Notes: generated from the letters alone by a model not told the origin. A DNA stretch of 64,000 bases from Bacilli bacterium (GCA_017409785.1 JAFQSD010000002.1:660597-724596), one strand, 5' to 3'. Counted from the first letter of the stretch, positions 8,650 to 18,973 are shown. Numbers and translations are program-made.

Positions 8650-8757
8650 GTGTGACTGCTTAGATGTGCGAGGTTGTCGATACACCGGGTTAAGTTGTTA
8701 ATCCGTTATTGGGTTATTCGCACGGAGCAAGTCTATACAAGATATAGGCGAAGGGAG
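8650..8757 (+). ncRNA. Structured 5' leader of the S10 operon, candidate autoregulatory RNA
   Basis: Several nested pairings can be read directly. GACTGCT (8654-8660) pairs with 8726-8733 with one bulge. GTGCGA (8666-8671) pairs with TCGCAC (8718-8723). Inside, GGTTGT pairs with ACACC (8672-8685), and CGGGTTA pairs with TAATCCG (8686-8705, one G-U). A separate hairpin GTCTATA/TATAGGC (8731-8749) sits just before the ribosome site AAGGGAG and shares 8731-8733 with the outer stem, so the two are mutually exclusive. Autoregulation of the S10 operon through such leaders is known in other bacteria; the ligand here is not known. Confidence 0.6.
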
Positions 8758-8765
8758 AATACAAA

Positions 8766-9077
8766 ATGTCAACAGAAAAAATTCGTATCAGAATTAAAGC
8801 GTACGATCACAGAGTACTTGATAATGCTGCTAAGAAAATTGTTGAAACAGTAAGAAGATCTGGTGGAGTTATCTCTGGTCCAGTACCACTTCCAACTGAA
8901 ATTGAAAAATTCACAATTTTAAGAGCTGTACACAAGTATAAAGATTCACGTGAACAATTCGAAATGCGTACACACAAAAGATTAATCGATATCAAAAATC
9001 CAAGTAAGGAAACAGTTGAAGCTTTAGCTCACTTAGACTTACCAAGTGGTGTAGACATCGAAATCAAAACAAAATAA
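8766..9077 (+). CDS. rpsJ: 30S ribosomal protein S10
   Basis: 103 aa, full length. Begins [21 protein letters not shown], the classic S10 opening, with [10 protein letters not shown]-like [11 protein letters not shown] and the [13 protein letters not shown] ending. First gene of the operon, as in Bacillus. S10 belongs to the 30S head and also acts in antitermination (NusE). ATG follows AAGGGAG after the leader hairpin. Confidence 0.98.
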   Translation: MSTEKIRIRIKAYDHRVLDNAAKKIVETVRRSGGVISGPVPLPTEIEKFTILRAVHKYKDSREQFEMRTHKRLIDIKNPSKETVEALAHLDLPSGVDIEIKTK

Positions 9078-9094
9078 TTTAGGAGGAAACAATA

Positions 9095-9817
9095 ATGAAA
9101 GGAATCTTAGGTAAGAAAATCGGAATGACTCAAGTATTTACTACAGAAGGTAAATTAATTCCGGTTACTGTTATTGAAGTTGAACCAAATGTGGTTACTC
9201 AAATCAAAACAGTAGAAAAAGATGGTTATGAAGCAGTACAACTTGCGACTGAAACAATCAGAGAAAATTTAAGCAACAAACCAGCTATGGGTCATACAAA
9301 CAAAGCTAATACAGCACCTAAGCGCTTCTTAAAAGAAATTAGAGGAGTTAACGTTAATGAATACTCATTAGGACAAACTATTGGAGTAGACATTTTCAGC
9401 GAAGGGGAAATGGTTGATGTTACTGGAACTAGTAAAGGTAAAGGTTTCCAAGGTGTTATTAAACGCCACAATCAATCAATCGGTCCAAAAGGACATGGTT
9501 CTCAATACCACAGAGGTGTTGGTTCATTAGGTACTCTTTTACCAATGCACGTTCTTAAAGGTAAAAAGATGCCAGGACAAATGGGTAATGTTCAAAGAAC
9601 AGTTCAAAATCTTGAAATCGTATCAGTAGATACAGAAAACAGTGTAATCTTAGTTAAAGGTAATGTTCCAGGTCCAAAGAAATCATTAGTTATGATTCGT
9701 ACTGCGGTTAAAAAACCTGATGTAAAAAAAGAAGCTGCTAACTTAGTTAGTTATGTAGAACCATCAATCGAAGAAGTTGTTGAAGAAACAGCTACTGAAG
9801 AAACAACAGTTGAATAA
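9095..9817 (+). CDS. rplC: 50S ribosomal protein L3
   Basis: 240 aa, longer than the usual ~210 because of an acidic C-terminal tail (from about residue 213, rich in Glu and Thr). Core motifs [10 protein letters not shown], the [11 protein letters not shown] loop, and [16 protein letters not shown], which reaches toward the peptidyl transferase centre. The MPGQMGN glutamine is in the position methylated in other bacteria. 17 bases after rpsJ. Confidence 0.97.
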   Translation: MKGILGKKIGMTQVFTTEGKLIPVTVIEVEPNVVTQIKTVEKDGYEAVQLATETIRENLSNKPAMGHTNKANTAPKRFLKEIRGVNVNEYSLGQTIGVDIFSEGEMVDVTGTSKGKGFQGVIKRHNQSIGPKGHGSQYHRGVGSLGTLLPMHVLKGKKMPGQMGNVQRTVQNLEIVSVDTENSVILVKGNVPGPKKSLVMIRTAVKKPDVKKEAANLVSYVEPSIEEVVEETATEETTVE

Positions 9818-9867
9818 TCATCACAATATATAATAAAGAAAGAAAATTATTAATTGAAATGTGATGA
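9818..9867 (+). other. Long-loop stem between rplC and rplD
   Basis: TCATCACA (9818-9825) is an exact reverse complement of TGTGATGA (9860-9867), with an AT-only loop holding AATAA/TTATT. The 3' arm ends right before AAGGAGG of rplD. At 65 bases this is one of the two widest gaps in the first part of the operon. Possible translational control of L4; inference only. Confidence 0.4.
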
Positions 9868-9882
9868 AAGGAGGAATCGTAA

Positions 9883-10509
9883 ATGAAAAAAGTAGAACTT
9901 TTAAATCTTAAAGGTGAAAAAGTAAAGGACATTAATTTAAACGAAGAAATTTTTGGAATTACCCCAAACAATGCTGTTTTACACGATGCAATCATTTTAA
10001 CAATGGCATCATTAAGACAAGGAACTCATAAAACAAAAAATCGTTCAGAAGTAAGTGGTGGAGGAAGAAAGCCATGGAGACAAAAAGGAACTGGACGTGC
10101 TCGTCAAGGATCTATTAGATCTGTACAATGGGTAGGTGGAGGAAACTATGGAACTCCAGTACCTAGAGACTATAGTATTAAACAAAATAGAAAAGAAAGA
10201 AGACTTGCTTTAAAATCAGCTTTAGCAGATAAGGCAAATGAAAAAGCAATCATCGTTTTAGATAACTTCAAAGTTGAAACACCAAAGACAAAAGAAATGA
10301 TGAACGTTCTTGAAAATTTAAAAGTTGCTGATAAGAAAGTATTATTAGTTGTAGATGCATTTGATGATAATATGATTTTAGCATCAAGAAACATTCAAAA
10401 CTTAGTATTAATCTTAGCAGAAGAAATCAACGTATTAGATGTAGTTGGAACTGATGTAATGTTAGTTACTGAAGCTGCATTAAAAAATATTGAGGAGGTG
10501 CTTAAATAA
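9883..10509 (+). CDS. rplD: 50S ribosomal protein L4
   Basis: 208 aa, normal length. Contains the extended internal loop (GGGRKPWRQKGTGRARQGSIRS region, about residues 60-85) that lines the exit tunnel. In several bacteria L4 also represses the S10 operon by binding its leader. Its TAA shares a base with the ATG of rplW (TAATG). Confidence 0.97.
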   Translation: MKKVELLNLKGEKVKDINLNEEIFGITPNNAVLHDAIILTMASLRQGTHKTKNRSEVSGGGRKPWRQKGTGRARQGSIRSVQWVGGGNYGTPVPRDYSIKQNRKERRLALKSALADKANEKAIIVLDNFKVETPKTKEMMNVLENLKVADKKVLLVVDAFDDNMILASRNIQNLVLILAEEINVLDVVGTDVMLVTEAALKNIEEVLK

Positions 10510-10793
10510 TGAAAGACACTAAATATTTAGAAATACTTAAAGCACCAGTTATTACTGAAAAATCACAAATTGCTAAAAGCGAAGGAAAATATACTTTTAA
10601 AGTAGCTCCAAAAGCAACAAAAACTGAAATTAAAGAAGCAATCGAAAAAATCTTTAATGTAAAAGTTACAGCAATTAGAACAATAAATGTAAAACCTAAG
10701 AAAAGAAGAGTTGGTCGTTATACAGGATTAACTACTCGTTATAAGAAAGCAATTGTTAGTCTTGCTGAAGGACAAACAATTGATCTTGGTTAG
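10509..10793 (+). CDS. rplW: 50S ribosomal protein L23
   Basis: 94 aa. Opens with LEILKAPVITEKS, the family signature, and has the basic KPKKRRVGRY loop. Sits at the exit of the peptide tunnel, where signal recognition particle and trigger factor dock. Overlaps rplD by one base. Confidence 0.97.
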   Translation: MKDTKYLEILKAPVITEKSQIAKSEGKYTFKVAPKATKTEIKEAIEKIFNVKVTAIRTINVKPKKRRVGRYTGLTTRYKKAIVSLAEGQTIDLG

Positions 10794-10810
10794 AAGGAGG
10801 AAATTAAATT

Positions 10811-11638
10811 ATGGCAATCAGAAATTATAAACCTACTACACCAGGACGTAGAAAAATGAGTACATTAGTAAATGAAGAAATCACTACTAACGTACCAGAA
10901 AAATCTCTTACAGTTACTATTAAGAAAAATGGTGGACGTAATAATCAAGGTAAGATAACAGTTCGTCACCACGGTGGTGGAGAAAAAAGAAAATATCGTA
11001 TCATTGATTTCAAAAGAAATAAATTAAACGTACCTGGATCAGTAGCATCAATCGAATACGATCCAAACAGAACTGCTAATATTGCATTAATCAATTACGC
11101 AGATGGAGAAAAAAGATATATCATCGCTCCAAAAGGTTTAACAGTTGGTATGACAGTTGAAGCTGGAGAAAATGCTGATATTAAAGTTGGTAACGCATTA
11201 CCAATTATGAATATTCCAGTTGGTACAATGATTCATAATATTGAACTTCGTCCAGGAAAAGGTGGAGAATTAGCAAGAAGTGCTGGTGCATCTGCTCAAA
11301 TCCTTGGTCGTGAAGACAATTATGTAATGATTCGTTTATCAAGCGGAGAACAAAGAAAAGTTCTTGGAACTTGTATGGCTACAGTTGGAGAAGTTGGAAA
11401 TGAAGACTCTTCATTAGTTAAAGTTGGAAAAGCAGGACGTAGCCGTCACATGGGAATTAGACCAACAGTTCGTGGTTCAGTTATGAACCCTAATGACCAC
11501 CCACATGGTGGAGGTGAAGGACGCGCTCCAGTTGGACGTAAAGCACCTATGACACCTTGGGGTAAACCTGCACTTGGATTAAAGACACGTAAGAAAAAAC
11601 AATCTGACAAGTTCATAGTACGTCGTCGTAGTAAATAA
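10811..11638 (+). CDS. rplB: 50S ribosomal protein L2
   Basis: 275 aa, normal. [13 protein letters not shown] start, the [16 protein letters not shown] rRNA-binding stretch, the OB and SH3-like centre, and the C-terminal [13 protein letters not shown] loop with the functionally important His. The end is strongly basic. 17 bases after rplW with GGAGG upstream. Confidence 0.98.
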   Translation: MAIRNYKPTTPGRRKMSTLVNEEITTNVPEKSLTVTIKKNGGRNNQGKITVRHHGGGEKRKYRIIDFKRNKLNVPGSVASIEYDPNRTANIALINYADGEKRYIIAPKGLTVGMTVEAGENADIKVGNALPIMNIPVGTMIHNIELRPGKGGELARSAGASAQILGREDNYVMIRLSSGEQRKVLGTCMATVGEVGNEDSSLVKVGKAGRSRHMGIRPTVRGSVMNPNDHPHGGGEGRAPVGRKAPMTPWGKPALGLKTRKKKQSDKFIVRRRSK

Positions 11639-11658
11639 TAGGAAAGGATGATTAAAAA

Positions 11659-11925
11659 ATGGCAAGAAGTTTAAAAAAAGGACCTTATGTATTCGAGAGA
11701 TTACTAAAAAGAGTTCAAGAATTAAATAAGTCTGGAAAAAAAGAAGTCATTAAAACATGGTCACGCCGTTCCACTATTTTTCCTGATTTTATAGGACACA
11801 CATTTGCAGTTCACAATGGTAAAGAATTTATTCCAGTTTATGTAACAGAAGACATGGTTGGACATAAATTAGGTGAATTCGCATTAACACGTAAATTCGG
11901 TGGACATGGTTCAGACAAAAAATAA
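11659..11925 (+). CDS. rpsS: 30S ribosomal protein S19
   Basis: 88 aa. [10 protein letters not shown] opening, [24 protein letters not shown] and the [14 protein letters not shown] ending are all standard. Part of the 30S head next to S13. Confidence 0.98.
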   Translation: MARSLKKGPYVFERLLKRVQELNKSGKKEVIKTWSRRSTIFPDFIGHTFAVHNGKEFIPVYVTEDMVGHKLGEFALTRKFGGHGSDKK

Positions 11926-11949
11926 AAATAATGACTAGGAGGGAAATAT

Positions 11950-12285
11950 ATGGAAGCAAAAGCAATTGCTAAGGGACTTAGAATATCACCTATTAGAGCT
12001 CGTTTAGTAGCTGACCTAATCCGTGGTAAAAGTGTACAAGAAGCATTAACCATATTAAGTAATGTAAATAATAAGTCTTCAAGACTTACTAAAAAAGTTT
12101 TAGATTCTGCTATTGCTAACGCTGTTAACAACAATGGTGCAGATGCTGCAACACTTTATGTTAAAGAAGCAAGAGTAGATGCTGGTCCTGTTATGAAACG
12201 TCATATGTTTGATTCACGTTCTCATATTGGACACAAAGATCACAGAACTAGTCACATAGTTATAGCAGTGGCTACAAAAAACTAA
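11950..12285 (+). CDS. rplV: 50S ribosomal protein L22
   Basis: 111 aa. AIAKGLRISPIRARLVADLIRGKSV opening; the beta-hairpin reaching into the exit tunnel; the ending RTSHIVIAV. One of the tunnel proteins where macrolide resistance changes are known. Confidence 0.97.
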   Translation: MEAKAIAKGLRISPIRARLVADLIRGKSVQEALTILSNVNNKSSRLTKKVLDSAIANAVNNNGADAATLYVKEARVDAGPVMKRHMFDSRSHIGHKDHRTSHIVIAVATKN

Positions 12286-12300
12286 TAAGGAGGTTACAAA

Positions 12301-12951
12301 ATGGGACAAAAGGTTAATCCTAATGGACTTAGACTTGGAATCAATAAAGACTGGCAAGCAAAATGGTATGCTAAAGGTAAAGATTTTTCTAAGAACTTAG
12401 AAAAGGATGTTAAAATTCGTGAATATTTAACTGAAAACTTAAAGAATGCCGGAATTGCAAAAGTTGAAATTGAAAGAAATTCTAAGAGATGTGAAGTTGT
12501 AATTCATACTTCAAAACCTGGTGTTATGATTGGACACGGTGGAGAAGAAATTGAAAAATTAAAAACACAATTATCAAAGATTGCTGATGAAAACGTTCAA
12601 ATCTCAATCGTTGATATTAAAAAAGTAGATTTAGATGCTCAATTAGTTGCTGATTCAATCGCTAATCAAATTACTAACAGAGCTTCATTCCGTATGGCTC
12701 AAAAACGTGCAATTAGAAATGCTATGAAAGCTGGAGCTAAAGGAATTAAAACATCAGTTTCTGGACGTTTAGGTGGAGCTGATATGGCACGTAGTGAAGG
12801 ATACACTGAAGGAACAATTCCTCTACATACATTAAGAGCAGATGTTGATTATGCAACAGCTGAAGCTGATACAACATTCGGTAAGATTGGTGTAAAGGTT
12901 TGGATTTACAAAGGTGAAATCTTAAACAAAAAGGCAAAAGGAGGTAATTAA
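12301..12951 (+). CDS. rpsC: 30S ribosomal protein S3
   Basis: 216 aa, normal. [13 protein letters not shown] start, KH domain with [13 protein letters not shown] (the GxxG loop), and the C-terminal [20 protein letters not shown] segment. Forms the mRNA entry site with S4 and S5. Followed after one base by rplP. Confidence 0.98.
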   Translation: MGQKVNPNGLRLGINKDWQAKWYAKGKDFSKNLEKDVKIREYLTENLKNAGIAKVEIERNSKRCEVVIHTSKPGVMIGHGGEEIEKLKTQLSKIADENVQISIVDIKKVDLDAQLVADSIANQITNRASFRMAQKRAIRNAMKAGAKGIKTSVSGRLGGADMARSEGYTEGTIPLHTLRADVDYATAEADTTFGKIGVKVWIYKGEILNKKAKGGN

Positions 12952-12952
12952 T

Positions 12953-13384
12953 ATGTTAATACCGTCAAGAACTAAATATCGTCGTGTTCATAGATTACCT
13001 TACGAAGGAAGATCACGTGGAAATAGAGAATTAACATTCGGAGAATTCGGTCTTCAAGCAAAAGAAGGAGCTTGGATTACAGCAAATCAAATCGAAGCTG
13101 CTCGTATCGCCATGACTCGTTATATGAAACGTGGTGGAAAAGTTTGGATAAACATCTTCCCTCACTTACCATTAACTAAAAAACCTATCGGAACAAGACA
13201 AGGTAAAGGTAAAGGTAACGTTGAAGGATGGGTTGCAGTAGTTAAAGAAGGAAAGATCATGTTCGAAATCGCTGGAGTTACTGAAGAAGTTGCTCGTGAA
13301 GCATTAAGACTTGCATCTCATAAACTACCTATCGCAACTAAATTTGTTAAAAAAGAAAATGGTGGTGAAGTAAATGAAGGTTAA
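12953..13384 (+). CDS. rplP: 50S ribosomal protein L16
   Basis: 143 aa. [14 protein letters not shown] start, [14 protein letters not shown], and [19 protein letters not shown] near the peptidyl transferase centre. Overlaps rpmC by 11 bases, which suggests translational coupling. Confidence 0.98.
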   Translation: MLIPSRTKYRRVHRLPYEGRSRGNRELTFGEFGLQAKEGAWITANQIEAARIAMTRYMKRGGKVWINIFPHLPLTKKPIGTRQGKGKGNVEGWVAVVKEGKIMFEIAGVTEEVAREALRLASHKLPIATKFVKKENGGEVNEG

Positions 13385-13568
13385 AGAAATTAGAGAATTA
13401 ACAACAGAAGAAATCAACAAAAAATTAGTTGAAGCAAAAGAAGAATTATTTAACTTACGTTTCCAACAAGCAACAGGGAACCTAGAAAAACCATCTAGAA
13501 TTAAAGATTTAAGACATACAGTTGCAAGATTAAAAACCGTTCTAAGAGAACGTGAATTAAGCGAGTAG
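13374..13568 (+). CDS. rpmC: 50S ribosomal protein L29
   Basis: 64 aa, two-helix protein. [36 protein letters not shown] is typical. Starts inside the end of rplP. Confidence 0.97.
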   Translation: MKVKEIRELTTEEINKKLVEAKEELFNLRFQQATGNLEKPSRIKDLRHTVARLKTVLRERELSE

Positions 13569-13579
13569 GAGGGATTTAA

Positions 13580-13840
13580 GTGGAAAAGAAATTAAGTAAA
13601 GAATTAGTTGGTACAGTAGTTAGTTCAGCAAATGATAAAACAATCACTGTATTAGTAGAAACTTATAAAAACCATCCGTTATATCACAAAAGAGTTAAAA
13701 GCTCTAAGAAATATAGTGTACATGATGAAAAGAATATCGCTAAAGTTGGAGATGTAGTTCGTATCGTTGAAACTAGACCTATATCAAAAACTAAGCATTT
13801 CTATTTAAAAGAAATCGTAAAAGAAGCAGTTATTATTTAA
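13580..13840 (+). CDS. rpsQ: 30S ribosomal protein S17
   Basis: 86 aa, GTG start after GGAGGG. OB-fold protein with [19 protein letters not shown] and the [18 protein letters not shown] signature. Confidence 0.97.
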   Translation: MEKKLSKELVGTVVSSANDKTITVLVETYKNHPLYHKRVKSSKKYSVHDEKNIAKVGDVVRIVETRPISKTKHFYLKEIVKEAVII

Positions 13841-13868
13841 CGCTTAGATGAAGAAGGAGGAATAATCT

Positions 13869-14237
13869 ATGTTACAACAAGAAAGCCGTATGAAGGTTGC
13901 TGACAACTCTGGTGCACGTGAATTATTAGTAATCCGTGTATTAGGTGGAAGTAAAGTAAAAACAGGTAACATTGGTGACGTAGTAGTTGGAACAGTTAAG
14001 AGTGCAATTCCTAACTCACCAGTTAAAAAAGGAAAAGTTGTAAAAGCAGTTATCGTTCGTAGTCGTCAAGGCGTTCGTCGTGAAGATGGAAGTTACATTA
14101 AGTTCGATGACAATGCTTGTGTTATCATTCGTGATGACAAGAGTCCAGTAGGAACTCGTATTTTTGGACCAGTAGCAAGAGAACTTCGTGATAAAGATTA
14201 CATGAAAATTGTTTCTTTAGCAAAAGAAGTTTTATAA
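13869..14237 (+). CDS. rplN: 50S ribosomal protein L14
   Basis: 122 aa. [18 protein letters not shown] start and [13 protein letters not shown]; ends [16 protein letters not shown]. First gene of the classical spc operon, here only 28 bases after rpsQ with no terminator, so one transcript is likely. Confidence 0.98.
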   Translation: MLQQESRMKVADNSGARELLVIRVLGGSKVKTGNIGDVVVGTVKSAIPNSPVKKGKVVKAVIVRSRQGVRREDGSYIKFDDNACVIIRDDKSPVGTRIFGPVARELRDKDYMKIVSLAKEVL

Positions 14238-14250
14238 GAGGAGGATAAAT

Positions 14251-14562
14251 ATGAACTTTAAAGTAGGAGATGAAGTTGTAGTTATCGCTGGTTCTGATAA
14301 AGGTAAAACAGGAAAAATTGTTAAAACATTAAGAGATGAAAATAAAGTTATAGTTGAAGGTGTTAATATTGTTAAAAAACATCAAAAAGCTACAGCACAA
14401 GAAACTGGTGGAATCGTAGAAATGGCTGCACCAATTCATGCATCAAATGTTATGATAGTTGATCCTAAAACTAAGAAAAGAACTAGAGTAGGACATACAA
14501 CTGATGAAAAAACAGGTAAAAAAATAAGAATCGCAAAAAAATCAAACGAGAAGATTGATTAA
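14251..14562 (+). CDS. rplX: 50S ribosomal protein L24
   Basis: 103 aa. KOW motif near the start ([19 protein letters not shown]), then [12 protein letters not shown]. Assembly initiator protein of the 50S subunit. Confidence 0.97.
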   Translation: MNFKVGDEVVVIAGSDKGKTGKIVKTLRDENKVIVEGVNIVKKHQKATAQETGGIVEMAAPIHASNVMIVDPKTKKRTRVGHTTDEKTGKKIRIAKKSNEKID

Positions 14563-14579
14563 TTGGAAGGAGGGTAACT

Positions 14580-15119
14580 ATGAACCGCCTAAAAGAGAAA
14601 TACTTAAATGAAGTTGTTTCAAGTTTAATGAATAAATACAATTATAAGTCAGTAATGGAAGTACCAAAATTAGAAAAGATTGTTATCAATATGGGAGTTG
14701 GAGATGCAACTGGAAATTCTAAATTATTAGATGCTGCAGTAGCTGATTTAGCTAAAATCTCTGGACAAAAACCAGTAGTAACAAGAGCTAAAAAGTCAAT
14801 TGCTGGATTTAAAGTTAGAGAAAATCAAGCAATTGGTTGCAAAGTTACTTTAAGAGGAGATAATATGTATAACTTCTTAGATAAGTTAATATCTATCTCT
14901 CTACCTCAAGTAAGAGACTTCCGTGGTGTTAGTGCTAAAGCATTCGATGGTAGAGGTAACTACACTATGGGATTAAAAGAACAATTAATCTTTTCAGAAA
15001 TTAATTATGACGACGTTGTAAAAGTTCGCGGTATGGATATCGTGTTCGTAACAACAGCTAAAACAAATGAAGAATCATTCGACTTATTAAATGGACTTGG
15101 AATTCCTTTTAGAAAGTAA
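14580..15119 (+). CDS. rplE: 50S ribosomal protein L5
   Basis: 179 aa. [13 protein letters not shown], the [19 protein letters not shown] segment, and [21 protein letters not shown]. Binds 5S rRNA. Confidence 0.98.
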   Translation: MNRLKEKYLNEVVSSLMNKYNYKSVMEVPKLEKIVINMGVGDATGNSKLLDAAVADLAKISGQKPVVTRAKKSIAGFKVRENQAIGCKVTLRGDNMYNFLDKLISISLPQVRDFRGVSAKAFDGRGNYTMGLKEQLIFSEINYDDVVKVRGMDIVFVTTAKTNEESFDLLNGLGIPFRK

Positions 15120-15135
15120 ATAATGGAGGAAAATT

Positions 15136-15321
15136 ATGGCAAAGAAAAGTATGATAATAAAAGCTAATAGACCACAAAAATTCAAAGTACGTGAATATAC
15201 AAGATGTACAAGATGTGGTCGTCCACACGCAGTTATGAGTAAATTCGGAATCTGCCGTATTTGCTTCCGTGAATTAGCTTATAAAGGACAAATACCAGGA
15301 ATTAAAAAATCAAGTTGGTAA
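15136..15321 (+). CDS. rpsN: 30S ribosomal protein S14, zinc type
   Basis: 61 aa, the short C+ (type Z) form with two CxxC pairs (CTRCGRPH and CRICFREL). This form is usual in Gram-positive spc operons. Confidence 0.98.
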   Translation: MAKKSMIIKANRPQKFKVREYTRCTRCGRPHAVMSKFGICRICFRELAYKGQIPGIKKSSW

Positions 15322-15342
15322 TTGGAAAGGAGGAAAATTAAA

Positions 15343-15741
15343 ATGGCAGTAGTAACAGATACAATTGCAGATATGTTAACACGTATTCGTAATGCTAACC
15401 AAATGCGTTATGAAGAAGTAACAGTTCCTGCTTCAAACATCAAAAAAGAAATCGCAAGAATTCTTAAAGAAGAAGGATTTATTAAAGATTATAAAATTGT
15501 TAGTGATGACGCTCAAGGAACAATCGTTCTAACTTTAAAATATAACAAGAAAGAAAGAGTTATCACTGGTTTAAAAAGAATTTCCAAACCAGGACTTCGT
15601 GTATATGCTAAAAATGATGAAATTCCTAAAGTATTAAATGGATTAGGAATCGCAATCATTTCAACATCTAAAGGAATTATGACAGATAAAGAAGCTCGTA
15701 AAGAAAATATAGGTGGAGAAGTTCTAGCTTATATTTGGTAA
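15343..15741 (+). CDS. rpsH: 30S ribosomal protein S8
   Basis: 132 aa. Start set at ATG 15343 ([19 protein letters not shown]), 9 bases after AAAGGAGG; an in-frame TTG at 15322 would put the ribosome site inside the gene. C-terminal [20 protein letters not shown] is the rRNA-binding signature. Followed by the 69-base gap before rplF. Confidence 0.97.
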   Translation: MAVVTDTIADMLTRIRNANQMRYEEVTVPASNIKKEIARILKEEGFIKDYKIVSDDAQGTIVLTLKYNKKERVITGLKRISKPGLRVYAKNDEIPKVLNGLGIAIISTSKGIMTDKEARKENIGGEVLAYIW

Positions 15742-15810
15742 TTAAGACAAAGATAGTTTGAAACCCATGGAATCATGGTAAATTTAAAATGAGATATAGG
15801 AGGTGTCTAA
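15742..15810 (+). other. Wide gap in the spc region with a small hairpin
   Basis: The 69-base gap between rpsH and rplF holds CCATG-GAAT-CATGG, a 5-bp stem with a 4-base loop and no T tract. It is not a terminator. It could be an RNA-processing or protein-binding site; nothing decisive is visible. Confidence 0.3.
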
Positions 15811-16341
15811 ATGAGCCGTATAGGAAATCGTATAATTACAATTCCTGAAGGAGTTACTGTTGAATTAAACGATAACATCGTAACAGTAAAAGGACCTAAA
15901 GGACAATTAACTCAACCAATGTTAAAAGACATTACAATGAGACAAGAAGAAAATAACATTATTTTAGAACGTAAAAATGAAAATGCAAAAGCAATGCATG
16001 GAACAATGAACGCATTAATCGCAAACATGATTAAAGGTGTTAAAGAAGGATACGCTAAAACACTTGAAATCATCGGTGTTGGATATCGTTTCAATGTTCA
16101 AGGACAAAAATTAGTAATTAGTGCTGGATACTCACACCCAGTTAATATGGAAATTCCAGCAGGATTAACAGTTGAAGCTAACGGAAATACTGAAATCACT
16201 ATCAAAGGTATTGATAAAGTATTAGTTGGTGAATTCGCTGCAAAAGTTAGAGAAGTAAGACAACCTGAACCATACAAAGGTAAAGGAATTCGTTACAAAG
16301 ATGAACATATCGTTCGTAAAGAAGGAAAGAAAGCTGCTTAG
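15811..16341 (+). CDS. rplF: 50S ribosomal protein L6
   Basis: 176 aa, two repeated domains. SRIGNRIITIPEGVTVE start and EPYKGKGIRYKDEHIVRKEGKKA ending are diagnostic. AGGAGGTG lies 8 bases upstream of the ATG. Confidence 0.98.
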   Translation: MSRIGNRIITIPEGVTVELNDNIVTVKGPKGQLTQPMLKDITMRQEENNIILERKNENAKAMHGTMNALIANMIKGVKEGYAKTLEIIGVGYRFNVQGQKLVISAGYSHPVNMEIPAGLTVEANGNTEITIKGIDKVLVGEFAAKVREVRQPEPYKGKGIRYKDEHIVRKEGKKAA

Positions 16342-16363
16342 TCAGTAGGAAGGGAGAATTAAA

Positions 16364-16726
16364 ATGATAAAAAAAGAATCTCGTAATAGTATGCGTAAAG
16401 TACGTCATGAAAGAATTCGTAAGACAATCATGGGAACATGCGCAACTCCAAGATTATGTGTATTCCGTTCAAATACAGGAATTTATGCACAAATCATTGA
16501 TGACGAAACTAGAACTACTCTTGTATCTGCTTCCTCATTAGACAAAGAATTAAAACTAGAAAATGGTAGTAATGTAGAAGCAGCTAAAGTTGTTGGTAAA
16601 GCAATCGCTGAAAAAGCAACAAAAGCAAAAATCACAAAAGTAGTATTCGATAGAGGTGGATACCTTTATCACGGACGTGTAAAAGCTTTAGCTGAAGCTG
16701 CACGTGAAAACGGATTAGAATTCTAA
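16364..16726 (+). CDS. rplR: 50S ribosomal protein L18
   Basis: 120 aa. [24 protein letters not shown] and the ending [26 protein letters not shown] are typical. Binds 5S rRNA with L5. Confidence 0.97.
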   Translation: MIKKESRNSMRKVRHERIRKTIMGTCATPRLCVFRSNTGIYAQIIDDETRTTLVSASSLDKELKLENGSNVEAAKVVGKAIAEKATKAKITKVVFDRGGYLYHGRVKALAEAARENGLEF

Positions 16727-16738
16727 TAGGAGGGTATT

Positions 16739-17248
16739 ATGCAAAAGAGAACTCAAGAACCTAAAGAAAAACTTTTAGAAGAATTAGTAATTGACGTAAA
16801 AAGCGTTGTTAAAGTTAACAAAGGTGGACGTCAAAGAAGATATTCTGCTATAGTTGTAGTAGGTGACCGTAAAGGTAAAGTTGGATTAGGTATTGGAAAA
16901 GCAAACGAAGTACCTGATGCAATCAAAAAGGCAATTCAAGATGCTAATAAGAAATTAATCACAATACCTCTAATCGATGGAAGAACAGTTGCTCATGAAG
17001 CAATTGGACACGCTGGAGCTGCTAGAGTAATCATTAAACCAGCTGCTGCTGGTACTGGTGTAATCGCTGGTGGATCAGTTCGTGCAATCTTAGAATTAGC
17101 AGGAATTCGTGATGTTGTCTCTAAATCACTAGGAGCAAGAACAAAATTAAATATGGCGACTGCTGCATTAAATGCATTAAAGTCAATTAAAACAGCTGAA
17201 CAAGTTGCAGCACTTCGTGGAAAATCAGTAGAGGAGATATTAGGATAA
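16739..17248 (+). CDS. rpsE: 30S ribosomal protein S5
   Basis: 169 aa. Double-stranded RNA-binding N domain ([33 protein letters not shown]) and C domain ([11 protein letters not shown]). Its stop shares a base with the rplO start (TAATG): the usual rpmD gene (L30) is absent from this position. Confidence 0.98.
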   Translation: MQKRTQEPKEKLLEELVIDVKSVVKVNKGGRQRRYSAIVVVGDRKGKVGLGIGKANEVPDAIKKAIQDANKKLITIPLIDGRTVAHEAIGHAGAARVIIKPAAAGTGVIAGGSVRAILELAGIRDVVSKSLGARTKLNMATAALNALKSIKTAEQVAALRGKSVEEILG

Positions 17249-17691
17249 TGAAATTACATGAATTAGAAAGAAATATCGGAGCTACTCATGCTAAAAAACG
17301 TGTAGGACGTGGATCAGGTAGTGGTCTTGGTAAAACAAGTGGTCGCGGACAAAAAGGACAAAAAGCACGTAGTGGTGGTAGTATCAACCCAGTATTCGAA
17401 GGTGGACAATTACCATTATATAGAAGAATTCCAAAAAGAGGATTCTCAAATCATATGTTTAAAACAACTTACGCAGTTGTAAATTTAGATCAACTTAACG
17501 TTTTTGAAAACGGAACAGTTGTAACTCCTGCATTATTAAATGAAGCAGGAATCGTTAAAAATCAATTAGATGGAATTAAAGTACTTGGAAACGGAAAGTT
17601 AGAAAAGACATTAACTATTCAAGCTAATAAGTTTTCAACTAGTGCATTAGAAAAGATTAAAGAGTCAGGTAGCAAAGCTGAGGTGATCTAG
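17248..17691 (+). CDS. rplO: 50S ribosomal protein L15
   Basis: 147 aa. [20 protein letters not shown] start with the glycine-rich [23 protein letters not shown] tail in two parts, [11 protein letters not shown] after it. Directly coupled to rpsE and, one base after its stop, to secY. Confidence 0.98.
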   Translation: MKLHELERNIGATHAKKRVGRGSGSGLGKTSGRGQKGQKARSGGSINPVFEGGQLPLYRRIPKRGFSNHMFKTTYAVVNLDQLNVFENGTVVTPALLNEAGIVKNQLDGIKVLGNGKLEKTLTIQANKFSTSALEKIKESGSKAEVI

Positions 17692-17692
17692 A

Positions 17693-18973
17693 ATGCTTAC
17701 AACTATGAAGCAATTATTTACTTCAACGAATAAAGATTTAAGACACAGAATTTACTTTACTCTTGGAGCATTAATGATCTTCATATTGGGGACTTCAATA
17801 GTAGTTCCTAACACAAATGCTCTTGCTACAGACAGTCTAGGATTTTTAGAGTTGATAAATGTTATGGGTGGAGGTGCAATGCAAAATTTCTCAATTTTCG
17901 CATTAGGTGTAACTCCATACATTACAGCATCAATTATTATGCAATTACTACAAATGGATATAATTCCATATTTTACAGAATTAAGTAAACAAGGACCAAC
18001 AGGTCGTCAAAAAATTAATCAAATCACAAGATATCTAGGAATCTTCTTTGCATTCGTAGAAGGATATGTATTTGCATTTGCATTTTATCAAAATGCCGTT
18101 GGTACACCAGTAATGGAATATCTAAGAATTGCAATCATATTAACAGCAGGAACTGCTTTCCTTCTATGGTTAGGAGATCAAATTACACAAAAAGGAATTG
18201 GTAACGGATTAAGCTTAATTATTATGGCAGGTATCCTTGCTACATTACCTCAAATGTTCTTAGATGCTTTCAATGGATTAATATCATTTGATGGAACAGC
18301 ACAAGTTATAACACTTGGAATTATAAAATTCCTAATCTTTGTAGTAATTTACTTTGCAATAGTAATAGGAATGGTCTTCATTCAAGAATCAGAAAGAAGA
18401 GTTCCAATCCAATATGCAAACAAATCAACAAATGCATTTGGAAGTGCAGCACAAAGCTTTATGCCAATTAAAATTAATACAGCCGGAGTAATACCAGTAA
18501 TTTTCGCATCAAGTTTATTATCAATACCAAGTATTATTGCCAGTGTTATTAAGAATGACGCATTTACAGTGTTCGCACAAAAATATTTAGATTATACAAC
18601 TCCAGTAGGATTCCTACTATATGTAATCTTAATTTTCTTCTTTGCATACTTCTATACTTTTATACAAGTAAAGCCAGAAGAATTCTCAAAGAACTTACAA
18701 GAAAATGGTGGTTATATTCCTGGAATTAGACCTGGAGATGAAACAAAAAAATATATAAGTAAAGTGTTATCAAGACTTACAGTCTTAGGAGCAACTTTCT
18801 TAGTAATAATTGCTGGATTACCAATCCTATTTTCGAAAGTAACTAACTTACCTACATCAGTATCAATTGGTGGTACAGGATTATTAATTGTGGTAGGAGT
18901 TGCACTTGAAACTTACAAACAACTAGAAGGAAGCATTCTTTCTAGAAGTTATAAAAGAGGATATAGAAGGTAA
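17693..18973 (+). CDS. secY: Protein translocase subunit SecY
   Basis: 426 aa, the ten-helix channel of the Sec translocon. Contains the plug-side start, ALGVTPYITASIIMQLL (TM2), LWLGDQITQKGIGNGLSLIIMAGI, ESERRVPIQYANK with the conserved cytosolic loop, FMPIKINTAGVIPVIFASSLL, and the C-terminal loop GIRPGDETKKYI. One base after rplO. The channel serves general export, including the amidase-class and surface proteins that have signal peptides. Confidence 0.98.
   Translation: MLTTMKQLFTSTNKDLRHRIYFTLGALMIFILGTSIVVPNTNALATDSLGFLELINVMGGGAMQNFSIFALGVTPYITASIIMQLLQMDIIPYFTELSKQGPTGRQKINQITRYLGIFFAFVEGYVFAFAFYQNAVGTPVMEYLRIAIILTAGTAFLLWLGDQITQKGIGNGLSLIIMAGILATLPQMFLDAFNGLISFDGTAQVITLGIIKFLIFVVIYFAIVIGMVFIQESERRVPIQYANKSTNAFGSAAQSFMPIKINTAGVIPVIFASSLLSIPSIIASVIKNDAFTVFAQKYLDYTTPVGFLLYVILIFFFAYFYTFIQVKPEEFSKNLQENGGYIPGIRPGDETKKYISKVLSRLTVLGATFLVIIAGLPILFSKVTNLPTSVSIGGTGLLIVVGVALETYKQLEGSILSRSYKRGYRR

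Noticed and set aside
8654-8733. tRNA-like cloverleaf in the S10 leader
   Set aside because: The branches lack an anticodon loop, T-loop consensus and acceptor length; it is a leader structure.
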